From Ceratopteris richardii (taxonomy: Eukaryota > Streptophyta > Polypodiopsida > Polypodiales > Pteridaceae), in the NCBI GenBank assembly GCA_020310875.1, contig CM035439.1:134704753-134768752 (forward strand): a stretch of DNA of 64,000 nt, in the 5' to 3' direction. Positions 54,035-63,770 of this stretch are shown here, one piece after another (positions within the stretch are counted from its first letter, which is position 1; every line of letters begins with the position of its first letter). The notes beneath the pieces were generated by a model. The model did not search any database, had not been told where the DNA came from, and was given only the letters and a program-made list of their open reading frames with translations. A program made the position numbers and the translations under genes.

Positions 54035-54737
54035 TGTTGGAACTGAAGGATTCACAAGGCAAGGAAGCTTACGAAGGGAGTCAGAGAGAAGAGAAAGCAC
54101 AAGCAGACAGAGTAGTCAACAACGATTTGGCAAGTAGGCCAATATTTTTTCAGGACACTAAAGCATATCAAAGAGGTGGACACACAAGGAGAAGGAGCAA
54201 GTAGAGAGCTCGAAGATATGTATGACAAATCGTTAGAAGAAATCCCTACAACAATAGTGATTTTCATCACTAAAAGCCATTGTAGATACCATTTCATATT
54301 TTTGTAGCTCCATTTTGTGCAAGCCAAGGAGTCCTTGAGCTTGAGGAGCATTCAAAGTAGCTACCTACCAATTTTTATAATTTTTAGACTTCGTTTGAGT
54401 CTTCAAATAGACCCTAGAACCTAATTTTTAACTAGGCCGGACACTAGGTCTGGACACGGCCAAAACCTAGTCAAAAACTATAAATAGAGCTAGAGAGCTC
54501 ATTTTTGGGTTAGCTTGTAATTGATCTAAACTTGTATGAGCACTTTTGAAGTAATCTAAAAGAACTCCATTGTCTCTCTCTTTGTCTTACCTTGAGTGCG
54601 CGTGTGTGTGTATGTGTGTGCATGTTAGTGTGCTTCTCACTCACGCACTTGTGCCTTCACTTGCTCGAGGTCATCATACCATCCTCACGTCTTCCCGGAT
54701 TGACATTAAAGGAGGTGCTACTCATCATTGAGCTACA
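54035..54737 (+). repeat. 3' LTR of Gypsy F (703 bp)
   Basis: TGTTGGAACTG...GAGCTACA, without the 72-bp duplication of the 5' LTR. Palindrome at 54256-54271, TATAAATAG at 54479-54487. The 3' ORF frame runs 34 codons into it, to TAG 54135-54137. Followed by the target duplication GTATG. Confidence 0.95.
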
Positions 54738-55174
54738 GTATGCAAAACATGCAGGCATGTTAAGGCCCTGTACATCTCTGCTCCCAACTTCAATGAAGGG
54801 ATATGAGAAAAACCCCCTCGGTGAACACAATCTTTGCTTGACACTCCCACATCAAGTACCTACCTACTTTTATAAGCAGATGTTTGAGGAGATGTTCTCC
54901 ATAGGGTTTTAGGAATATCACTCAGAGATATTGATTCCCAAATCCATACATTTATTACAATTATTTGTCATAGAACAAGCCTTGCATGTAGAACAACTAC
55001 ATATTCCACCTCCGAACATACTAGGTCCAGTTAATTGGGATGCTTTACTGATGGATCTGACACAAGTCCTCTGACTCAAGGAACATCACTTGGCTACGGA
55101 CATCGTCGAATATTACATTGCACAGTCTTCATAACAATGGTATGTCAAAGACAATAGACACAAGAGAGGGGGGT
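54738..55174 (+). pseudogene. C-terminal end of the Gypsy D 3' ORF and polypurine tract
   Basis: Resumes D after F: CKTCRHVKALYISAPNF, KQMFEEMFSIGF, EYHSEILIPKSIHLLQLF, GPVNWDALLMDLTQ, DIVEYYIAQSS. Stops at 54910, 55071 and 55132. It ends in the tract AAGAGAGGGGGG (55162-55173) before the LTR. It confirms that the C-terminal domain of this ORF was present in D as in F. Confidence 0.8.
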
Positions 55175-55853
55175 TGTTGGGAGTATCCAAGGAGGCACAC
55201 ACAACTTGATGAGACAAGGAAGCATGCAATAGACTAGTCAAAGAGAGTCACGATTGAGCAAAGGCCAAGCAAGAATGACTAGAAAAGAAAGTCAACAAAG
55301 ATCGAACAACTAAGCCTATTAAATTTCCAAGTCCTAATTCTTGTGAAACAATGATTTTGATCACTACACATCATTGTAAATTCCATTTTTGATAATCCCA
55401 ACTCCATTTTGTTCAAGCCAAGGACCCCTCAAGCTTGATGATACTAGAACTATGTATATATTGAATTCCATAATTTTTAGAGCTCGTTTGAGCCTCCAAA
55501 ATAGTCTAGGAACCTAATTTTTAACTAGGTTGGACACTATGTCTGGATAGGACCAAAGCTAGTGAAAAACTATAAAAAGAGCTAGAGCTAGAGAGCTCGT
55601 TTTTGGGAGTAGCATTTTGGGAATTGAAGTGAACAAAAGGCATTGTATTCGTATTTTTTTGGCTAGCCTAAGATTCCATTGCTCCATCTCTTTGTCTTGT
55701 CGTGTGCACATGTGTGTGTATGTGTGTGCTTCTCGCTCACAATTTTGTACTCTCATTCACTCATGGTCATCATACCACCCTCGTGTCTTCCCAAATTGAC
55801 AATTATGAGTTGGATCTCCTCACATTGATGCTTATCATTGTGTTAGAGTGACA
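55175..55853 (+). repeat. 3' LTR of Gypsy D (679 bp)
   Basis: TGTTGGGAGTATC...GTGTTAGAGTGACA. Shares with the other Gypsy LTRs the block AATGATTTTGATCACT (55350-55365), TATAAAAAG (55571-55579), GAGAGCTCGTTTTTGGG and the GTGTGTGTATGTGTG tract. Its 3' end resembles the A LTR (GTGCTAGAGCAACA) more than E or F. The 5' LTR of D is not in the window. Confidence 0.8.
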
Positions 55854-57549
55854 CCTTGCCTTTTTACATTTCACTTCCATTCTCCAATGTGAATTGTTTA
55901 CTTTACTAAGTGAAGAGAAAGAGGAATATATCCCATCCCCTATAAAAGTGTCATCATTAATGGCTCTCAAATCTTATCAAATGTGTGGATCTTCCACCTA
56001 TGCCTCATTTAACTTTTGAAGGAATGAGTTTTCTAAAGTTATAAAGTTTATCTAATTTATTATATGAGATAATCAATTAGCTATAACATTCCTTTTTATT
56101 AAGAATGCCCATGTGAATTTTTTGCATAAGCTCGGCCCATCATGCTTGACTTCCATGAAGATCTAGTTGGCTATAAGATACTTGAGTGTATGATAGTCTA
56201 TGTACATCTTTAAGTTTGCACCATACAAGTAGTTCCTCATAATTTTCATGTGTTAATCACTACATACAAGTATTTTTTGTTTGTAGGCCGATTGTGGAGC
56301 GCACTTGAAAGCCTCTACTTTCAAAGTCTATTGGTTGATTACATCCCTTATGTCCATGCCACTAGAATCATACGTTAGCTTAAAGAGTTTCACTCAATCT
56401 ACGCCTTTGATTATTGGAGCTCTTAAATTGCTTGTTTCATTGCTTCAAATCTCTCTTGTTTCTCTTAGTTCCATTCAAAAGGCATATATGTGGTTATAGA
56501 CAAGTTTGCCATATATGTGGTTATAGACAAGTAAGAAGCTATAGGCTTTGATAAGCTCTTGAAAGTCCTAGGAATGATTGTAATTGCTCCTCATCTTGAG
56601 GAGTAGACCACCCTAAAATGATTGATACCTTTGTGAGATCCATTCAAATTCCCTCGACTAAGAGTACAAAGTTGTACAACTGCAATTCTTTAAGTTTATT
56701 TAAAATAGTTTTTAAATGTATCTTGTGTTCGTTAATTGATTTATTGTATATTAACAAATCATGTACAAGATCAACCTTCCCAAATTATAAATGGTCTCAA
56801 AACATGATCTATTAGCATCGTAAACATTTTCGAGGCATTTGTGACACTAAAAGGCACAACAGTTTATGCATAATAAGTGTTGTAAAGGCTATTTTAAATG
56901 CATATTGTTTTTGCAATTTATTCTAGTGGTAATATTATTAAATACAATAACTCCACCTACAACATCAAGAAGACCATCAAGAAGATCAACTCCACTTTTA
57001 AATGCATCTTGTTTTTGAAATCCAATCTAGTGGTAATATTATTAAATACAATAACTCCACCTACAACATTAAGAAGATCATCAATCTAGGGCATAGGATC
57101 CCTATGTTAATATCTTTATTAAGTGAGTGAAGATTATCCTAAAAGCTTCACGTTTTTTTTTTTTTTGAAATTTAATAGAAGAGCAACAAATGATGAATAG
57201 TTGGGTCTTATAAGTCCTTTCTACAGATATTCGTCCATGACCTTGTGAAGCTCATTTTTCTCTTGCAAGCTCATCCAAAGTGGTGCTTACAATGTGGGAC
57301 TCACAGATGGCATGAATAATTCATTTTAAAACATATCTTAGAACTCTACCACCACCTTTATTAGAAGTGATTAAGCATCCCAATTAGAACTTCCTTCAAA
57401 TTGAAAAGCTCCATTCTTGGCACTACCCTTGATGAATACATGGAATACAAAAAAGAGAGATACTTTTATTCAATTTTAAGAAACTTGATCATCATTACAA
57501 ATTGTTTTTCTTAAAGATCTAGCCATTTGTTGATATACTTTGGTAGTGA
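55854..57549 (-). pseudogene. Decayed chromovirus-like Ty3/gypsy pol (RT and RNase H)
   Basis: Read on the minus strand from about 57300 down: LHKVMDEYL-stop-KGLIRPNYS (RT start), IDDLLNVVGG (about 57100), PFSVTNASKMFTMLIDHVLR (about 56845-56790), then in another frame VHDLLIYNKSINEHK, where a YLDDILIYS-type active site is expected. Near 56250-56150 MRNYLYGANLKMYIDYHTLK fits the RNase H segment usually read as HYLYG...YTDHKSLKYL. These motifs are of the chromovirus type and differ from those of A-F. Catalytic residues are lost. A 104-bp stretch of RT is tandemly duplicated (56896 and 57000). The plus strand holds nothing convincing. Confidence 0.7.
56896..57103 (-). repeat. 104-bp tandem duplication within decayed RT
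   Basis: The stretch starting AAATGCAT(A/C)TTGTTTTTG at 56896 recurs at 57000 with a few substitutions; both include TAATATTATTAAATACAATA and CTCCACCTACAACAT. Confidence 0.8.
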
Positions 57550-57730
57550 TGTGTGCAAACACATTAGGACTATCGGGGCACTTTTTTCCCTCTTTAGGAA
57601 GATTTTTTCCCCTCAGCTAGTATATATGCCTATAACCCTAACTGGTAATACCTTTAGTATTGTGTGTTGTGCTCCAATGTTCTTCTTCCTGGTGTTGTTC
57701 ATATGCTTCCGCAGACCTCAAACTCCAACA
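57550..57730 (+). repeat. Putative 5' LTR of Copia G
   Basis: Ends CAAACTCCAACA three bases before the primer site. The left border (TGTGTGCAAAC at 57550) is a guess from the TG start, because no second LTR is available. Confidence 0.45.
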
Positions 57731-57732
57731 AT

Positions 57733-57744
57733 TGGTATTAGAGC
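57733..57744 (+). promoter_or_regulatory. Primer-binding site of Copia G (initiator tRNA-Met)
   Basis: TGGTATTAGAGC, one change from the usual TGGTATCAGAGC. Confidence 0.85.
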
Positions 57745-58040
57745 ACATCATCACTTCATCTAGGGCATCATCAACACCCCTCCAGGCACAGAATTGCATG
57801 AAAATTGGTGAGTATACTCAAGGCAAGTATGATAGTACTCGTTTCAACCTGTGAATACACTATCATAGAGCCTATGCAAGAGATTTTGACCTTTTATGCC
57901 AAACATATATATAGGATTCTGTTCGCCAATACAGGTGCCTCAAAGTGTGCTACATGTTTAGCATAGCTCGATAGAGTAGTTATGTTCAACTTTTTGAGAT
58001 ATAGTCAGTTTTTTGCATCAAGGTATTTTAGTTAGTGGCC

Positions 58041-59070
58041 ATGGCTAAAAGCAATGATGTATTTTGTATGTTGGTTGTTGAGGACAAGCTCAATGGTACC
58101 AATTACGGATTATGGGCATATATGATGCATCATGCATTGGTGGCAAAAGACTATGGAATAATGTGGTGTGTTGAAAAACAACCTACTACACCTATGAATA
58201 CAATTATTGAAGGTGATGGAGATGGCGTTGAAGATGATGATCTTTAGGTTTGTGTTCGTGTTGCAGTTTCTATTGCACCTACTATAAAGCAACTTCGATG
58301 GGATGGCAAAGATTCTCAGGCACATGCATTGGTAGCTTTTTTTGCCAAACATGCCATTATCCCTCATATTCGCTCTTGTAAAAAAACAAAGGATGCTTGG
58401 AATACACTTACCACTCTATACTAGGCAAGAAATGAGGTTCGTGTTGCTTACCTCCAAAAACAGTTGGAGAGTGAGAATATGAATTAAGGAGATTCTATGG
58501 ATAGTTTTTTTATAGAAATCAAAGATTTGAAGGAACATTTGATTTTTGCTAATGAAGTCTTACTAGATAGTTCACTTGTGCAGACTGTTCTTAATGGTCT
58601 TCCATATTCATATCATATTTTTGCTTCTACTCTTTGATTGATGATGAAAGGCAATCCAAATGCCTTAACATTAGAGGATTTAGTCTCTATTTTATTGTAG
58701 GAAGATCAATCTAGGCACAGGAGGTTTATTATGCATGTTAGAGATCAAGCTTTCTTAGCTAGTCAGAAGGGAAAAGGTAAATGGAGCTCATCTACTAATA
58801 AGCAAAAATCTGCTAATTTTGCACAGTCAAAAAAGGAAGACAAAGATGAAAAGAAACAGAAATGCAGAAAGAGTGCTGCAAATTCTATAAAGGAAATCAT
58901 CTAGCCATAAAGAGTTGTTCGAAATTGGCAGGAAAAGAGGGAAAGAGAAAGGAGGATGGAATGGTTATTACAGAGGCCTCCACACCTAAAATAGAGTCTG
59001 CTAATCTTGTGCAGAGTGAAGAATGGGTGTTCATTAATCTTTACAACTATGAACCATCTTCTCATGAGTA
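58041..59070 (+). pseudogene. gag of Copia G
   Basis: ATG at 58041 (MAKSNDVFCMLVVEDKLNGTNY), parallel to Copia B. It continues RWDGKDSQAHALVAFFAKHA, IPHIRSCKKTKDAWNTL, LKEHLIFANEVLLDSSL and GLPYSYHIFASTL. Stops lie at 58245, 58423, 58486, 58635 and 58699. The zinc knuckle near 58874 reads CKFYKGNHLAIKSC, with the second cysteine replaced by tyrosine, after a frame change. Confidence 0.8.
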
Positions 59071-60340
59071 GTGTGTGTCCGCAATAGACTCAAATGTTTG
59101 GTACTTTAATAGTGAGGCAAGCAAACATATTACCTTGTAGCATAATTTCTTCAGTTCACTTAAGCCTATCCCTATAGGGAACACTATCACATCCACTAAC
59201 AACTTCTCTTGTCCTGTAATGGGAGTTGATAACATCATTCTGACTACTTTTGATGGTAGTTCTTTCACATTGTTAGATGATTTTTTTGTGTCAAGGATCA
59301 AGAAAAAATTATTGTCAATTTCAGCATTATCTGCCTGCTTGTTAAATTTGTTGATGACAAATGTACAGTTCATGATCTATCAAATGGTGATGTTATTATT
59401 GCTTCTAGCACTTTATGTCGTGGGTTGTATAAGCTCATAGACTATGCAAATGTGCAATATAAGATTCTCATGCTATCTTAGATGTAAAGCTTTGGCATGC
59501 ATGCTTTGGTCATCTAAATTTTACTAGTTTACTACGCCTACAAAAATCTAAAATGGCATCCTCTTTGCCCAAACTTGAGGCACCTGGTAAACATGTTTGT
59601 GAAGGCTACATTTTGGGAAAAGTGGAACATTTCTCCTTCCCAAAAGATGGTTCAATTAGAGCTACTAAAAAATTGTAGCTTCTTCACAGTGATGTCTGTG
59701 GTCCTATGTAGACGCCTTCTTTTGGGAACTAGCTTTACTTTGTGACTTTTATTAATGATTTCTCAAGGCATGCATGGGTGTACTGATATACAGAAAAGTC
59801 TAAGTTTATGTGCTTCAAACAATTTTCGGTTTTGGCTGAAGATCTATCAACATGTAAAATGGAGACCCTCCATTTTGATCGAGGGAGGAATACATGTCTT
59901 CTGATTTTAGTCCATTTTTTGCTGAACGTGGATAAAAAATCAGTGTATAGTGTTGTGTAAACCTCAAGAGAATGGATTTGCTAAAAGAAAGAACATGTTT
60001 CTCATGGAGAATGCAAGGTGTATGGTGAAAGGTCAGGCTTTACCACATAGCTTTTGGCTTGAGGCTGTTATATGTGTGTAGCATATGTACTTAACAGGCG
60101 TCCCACCAAAGTGTTGAAGTCTATCACTCCATATGAGTCTTGGCATGATCACAAGCCATCTGTTGCTCATCTTTGTGTCTTTGGTTGTTTGGCATATGCA
60201 TTAGTGTGTGAACAACAATGTAGGAAATTGGATGACAAAGCAATGATATGTATTTTTGTTGGATACAATTTTGAAAGCAAAGGCTACCGTCTGAATCATC
60301 CATGTACTAAATGCATCTTGTTAGCTGTGATGTTTTGGTG
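59071..60340 (+). pseudogene. Protease and integrase of Copia G
   Basis: The protease active site reads N-S-E (WYFNSEASKHIT near 59098) instead of D-S-G, inactive. A GAG-pre-integrase segment follows (LWHACFGHLNFTSLLRLQKS near 59491), then integrase pieces (HSDVCGPM, FVTFINDFSRHAWVY near 59740) and the C-terminal part MENARCMVKGQALPHSFWLE, FGCLAYALVCEQQCRKLDDK, GYNFESKGYRLNHP. Frames change several times. Integrase would insert the cDNA. Confidence 0.8.
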
Positions 60341-61165
60341 AAAGATGCATTTCAAACATTACTCTCATGTACTAAGGAGACATCAGTTAGCTCCAAGGAT
60401 GTGCATGACACTTTGCATCCTCTTTTTATAGGTGGACAATCAAGTGTTGGTCCAAATGAGGCAATTTCTCAACCTTTACACGTTTCACATGATGATGCAA
60501 ATGATTCCACTTCTGATGCAAATTTACATGACGTGCTTGTTGATGAGAGGGTTGATATAGAGGAGGCAAAAACTATGCCTAGATGGCTAGTGCAAACTTT
60601 ATGAGATAGCAAATTAGGTGCACATTTGTCATATCTTACTCGTTCAGGCTCTCATGGTCCTTCTTTTGCGTCATATTGCTATGCAATGGTTGCCTCTAGT
60701 CTTTCTAATGAGAATGAATGTGTTTATTTTGATGAAGCACAAAATTCAAAAATTAGATGGGTTCTATGCAATGAGAATATGATTATATTATGAAGAATGG
60801 TACCTGGTCTTTACGTGATTTTGCTCTAGGCAAAAAGGCCATTGGAACTAAATGGGTATACAAGTTGAAATGTAAACTTGATGGAACCGTTGATAGGTAT
60901 AAGGCTAGACTTGTTGCAAAAGTTTATGCCCAAGAGAGAGGCATTGATTTTAATGAGACCTTTGCACCCACTTGTGGAATGAGCACCGCTTATGGTATCT
61001 ATGCACTTGAAGCTCATCATGGTTGGAATGTACATCAATTGGACATTGAAACTGCATTTCTAAATGGTGATCTAACATGAAAAAGTGTATGTATTTTAGC
61101 TAGTTTTGTGGGAACGAGCATGAAAACAAAGTTTGTAGGTTGAAAAAGGGATTTGCCACATAACA
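60341..61165 (+). pseudogene. Linker and reverse transcriptase start of Copia G
   Basis: Linker 60341-60780, with the shared segment QPLHVSHDDANDSTSDANLH; RT begins MKNGTWSLRDFALGKKAIGT, KWVYKLKCKLDGTVDRYKAR, QERGIDFNETFAPT, QLDIETAFLNGDL, then a TGA at 61078. Homology ends about 61150. The catalytic YVDD is not included. Confidence 0.85.
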
Positions 61166-61366
61166 ATTGATTTTTTTTTACCTCGATGATGGGATGCCAA
61201 AGGGATTGGAACTTAAAATCCCACCTAAAACTCAACTAATCCAAACACCATCTCCTATTAAGCATGACATTAAATTACACATTCTTCTTGAATCTCAGAT
61301 TTTTATCAGGATTCTTGCCATTGTGCCATCTAAGACCCTCAAGTTGAGGAGAGTCATTCCCAATAA
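61166..61366. other. No feature recognised
   Basis: 200 bp without ORF, repeat or TE homology that I can recognise, between the broken end of Copia G and the tandem repeats. Confidence 0.5.
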
Positions 61367-62122
61367 GGAGGTGAGTCCTGGAGCATTCCCAAGCATTGAA
61401 TCTACTTCGAAATAGGCACCACTCTTCATATTCCACTATCCTAGCTGAGTCAATGCCCTCAAATCTAATCCATTGGCATGTTTCTTAATTCTAGAGGTGT
61501 TTCCACAAATGAAAATATTTGTTCCAAAACTTCCTAGCTTTTTGGAGGTTCCAAGACTCAACATCTCTGATGCCCTTTGAATGCTTAGTGCCTAGGAATG
61601 AACATAGTCGAAAGGCCTAGTAAAGGTAGAGTCTAGGCAAGGACAATTCCCTTCCACAATTGCATGCCCACAAGCCAAAGAGCACACAAGCAAGGGTCGA
61701 ATGCATATTAGTGCCTAGGAATGAACATAGAAAGAAGGCCTAGAGGAGGTGAGTCCTGGAGCATTCCCAAGCATTGAATCTACTTCGAAATAGGCACCAC
61801 TCTTCATATTCCACTATCCTAGCTGAGTCAATGCCCTCAAATCTAATCCATTGGCATGTTTCTTAATTCTAGAGGTGTTTCCACAAATGAAAATATTTGT
61901 TCCAAAACTTCCTAGCTTTTTGGAGGTTCCAAGACTCAACATCTCTGATGCCCTTTGAATGCTTAGTGCCTAGGAATGAACATAGTCGAAAGGCCTAGTA
62001 AAGGTAGAGTCTAGGCAAGGACAATTCCCTTCCACAATTGCATGCCCACAAGCCAAAGAGCACACAAGCAAGGGTCGAATGCATATTAGTGCCTAGGAAT
62101 GAACATAGAAAGAAGGCCTAGT
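61367..62122. repeat. 378-bp tandem duplication
   Basis: Positions 61367-61744 and 61745-62122 appear identical by eye (GGAGGTGAGTCCTGGAGC start, AGAAGGCCTAG end). The unit contains two diverged copies of the GCCTAGGAATGAACATAG segment that characterises the following array, so it was formed within that array. Confidence 0.9.
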
Positions 62123-63230
62123 AAAGGTAGAGTCTAAGCAAAGACAACCCCTAAAGCAAGCCCATTAATCCTGAAAGGAAACTAGTTTTGCTTCTCATCA
62201 CTACATATGGAGAGGGGGTATTCAATCTTGCAATCTATCCTTCTTGATAGCTTAAATTAATTAAAAATAGAAGAGTCAAGTGCATAACATCCATAGGCCC
62301 CCTAATCCCACACAAGCCAGGGTTATTTGGTGCCTAGGAATGAACATAGTGGAAAGGCCCATTAAAGGTAGAATCTAGGCAAGGATGGCCCCTAAAGCAA
62401 GCCCACTAATCCTCAATGGGAACTAGTTTTCATTCTCACCACTACATGTGGATGAGGGGGTGTTCAATCTTACAATCTACTCTTCTTGATAGCTTAAATT
62501 AATTAAAAATAGAGCACTCAAGGGCATAGCACCCAAAGACACCCTAATCCCACACAAGCAAGGGTTGAATGCTTAGCGCCTAGGAATGAACATAGCCAAA
62601 AGGCCCAGTAAAGGTAGAGTCTAGGCGAGGACAACCCCTAAAGCAAGCCCACTAATCATCAAAGGGAACAAGTTTTGCTTCTCACCACTACATGTGGATG
62701 AGGGGGTGTTCAATCTTGCAATCTACTCTTCTTGATAGCCTAAATTAATTAAAAATAGAACAATCAAGTGCATAATACCCATAGGCCCCCTAATCCCACA
62801 CAAGCAAGGGTTGGATGTTTAGTAGGAATGAACATAGCCGAAAGGCCCATTAAAGGTAGAATCTAGGCAAGGACGACCCCTAAAGTAGGCCCATTAATCC
62901 TCAAAAGGAACTAGTTTTGCTTCTGAGCATTACATGTGGATGAGGGGGTGTTGAATCTTGTAATCTACTCTTCTTGATAGCTTAAATTAATTAAAAATAG
63001 AAGAGTCGAGTGCATAACAACCAAACACCCATAAAACCCTTGATCCCACACAAGCACGGGTTGAATGCTTAGTGCCTAGGAATGAACATAGCTAGAAGGC
63101 CCATGACGGCCCCTAAAGTAAGACAAAGAGACTAGTTTCAATGAGAGCGCCCAAAGATCCACTAATCCCATAAGGGAACTAGTTTTACTTTTCACCACTA
63201 CATGTGGATGAAGGTGTCCTACCAACATAG
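62092..63230. repeat. Tandem array of about 245-bp units
   Basis: The marker TAGGAATGAACATAG starts units at about 62092, 62333, 62579, 62821 and 63075 (spacings 241, 246, 242 and 254). Each unit holds AAAGGTAGA(A/G)TCTAGGC, CCCCTAAAGCAAGCCCA, CATGTGGATGAGGGGGTGTT, CTTGATAGCTTAAATTAATT and CCCACACAAGCA. Units differ by point changes and small indels; the last is shortened. No coding capacity. Confidence 0.88.
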
Positions 63231-63240
63231 CCCACAGGGC

Positions 63241-63345
63241 TTGAACTCATACCCTCACGGATACCGATAGTAGTTAAAGGCTGTGGGGAGACCAGTAAGA
63301 CAGTTCTTTACTACTTCATTATTTACCATTCTCATCAAGTGCACA
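63241..63345 (-). other. Short stretch with a box B-like motif
   Basis: On the minus strand TGAGTTCAAGCCCTGTGGG near 63237-63255 fits a Pol III box B (GTTCRANNCC), but I see no matching box A at tRNA distance. It may be a SINE relic. Nothing else is recognised here. Confidence 0.25.
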
Positions 63346-63470
63346 AGTTATTTATCCAAAAATGAAGCTCAAACAGTTGCAATTTCAAAGTTAAAGTCCG
63401 GGGGAGTAGGCTTCGGCTGAACCTCCATTTAAAAAAAAAAAGAGTTATTTATCCAAAAATGAAGCTCAAA
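63346..63470 (+). mobile_element. Short A-tailed insert with 28-bp direct repeats
   Basis: A 28-bp sequence (AGTTATTTATCCAAAAATGA, then AGCTCAAA) occurs identically at 63346-63373 and 63443-63470. Between them is a 69-bp insert that starts CAGTTGC, contains CCGGGGGAGTAGGCTTCGGC and ends in eleven A and a G. The flanking duplication plus A-tail fits target-primed insertion of a short transcript. The duplication is longer than usual for SINEs. Confidence 0.6.
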
Positions 63471-63504
63471 GTCGGCCGCGGATATATCAAAAACTCTCAA
63501 GCTA

Positions 63505-63770
63505 CACAAATGCCAAAATGAACCTCTCTTTTTATGTAAAGACACAAGCATTAGCAATCTATTGCAATGTGCCACTGAGACTGAGTGTATGATACACAAA
63601 AGCCAAAATGAACCTCTCTCTTATGTAAAGACACAAGCATTTGCAGCCTATTGCAATATGACACTGAGACTGTGTGTATGATACACAAATGCCATACTGA
63701 ACCTTCCTTCTATGCAAGACACAAGCATTTGCAACCTATTGCAATATGACACTGAGACTGTGTGTATGAT
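63505..63770. repeat. Three tandem copies of an 89-90-bp unit
   Basis: Units start at 63505, 63595 and 63684 (CACAAATGCCAAAATGAACC) and contain GACACAAGCATTTGCA and CACTGAGACTGTGTGTATGA. They are diverged by point changes and small gaps. No ORF. Confidence 0.88.

Larger units (their letters stand above)
41264..54737 (+). mobile_element. Ty3/gypsy element F, gag-deleted, with complete 3' ORF
   Basis: A 13.5-kb element bounded by LTRs 41264-42037 and 54035-54737 and by an exact target duplication GTATG (41259-41263 and 54738-54742). It has a tRNA-Asp primer site, leader array, a short remnant of gag, protease 1, RT, RNase H, two H2C2 modules, integrase, second protease, W-V-P-K-K tail, a roughly 1370-codon 3' ORF and a polypurine tract. 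The LTRs differ by roughly a dozen substitutions, a one-base indel and a 72-bp duplication in the 5' copy. It lies within the 3' ORF of Gypsy D. Confidence 0.95.
20741..55853 (+). mobile_element. Ty3/gypsy element D, host of three nested insertions
   Basis: D is read in four pieces: 20741-22820, 23380-24715, 37470-41263 and 54738-55853. The pieces join in order and, at the F site, in frame (FELMIMV before, CKTCRHVK after) once the TRIM, E and F are removed. It starts abruptly in the protease-RT linker at the end of LTR J, so its own 5' LTR, gag and protease are gone. Part of the integrase and the second protease region is also deleted near 24230. It ends with its own 3' LTR at 55175-55853. 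D is more decayed than E and F, consistent with being their older host. Confidence 0.85.
57550..61165 (+). mobile_element. Degenerate Ty1/copia element G (3' truncated)
   Basis: Copia order LTR end, initiator-Met primer site, gag, protease, integrase, RT, all with many stops. It ends inside RT near 61165 (FVGTSMKTKFVG, then KKG), so the rest of RT, RNase H and the 3' LTR are missing. H at 1-1035 is a second, minus-strand copy of the same family and covers part of the missing RT. Confidence 0.8.

Noticed and set aside
1036-55853. A and D as the 5' and 3' halves of one element
   Set aside because: Their LTRs are clearly different, and A already contains a 3' ORF portion, so they are two copies.
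62092-63230. Centromeric satellite
   Set aside because: Only about five units with a variable period; too few to call a satellite from this window.
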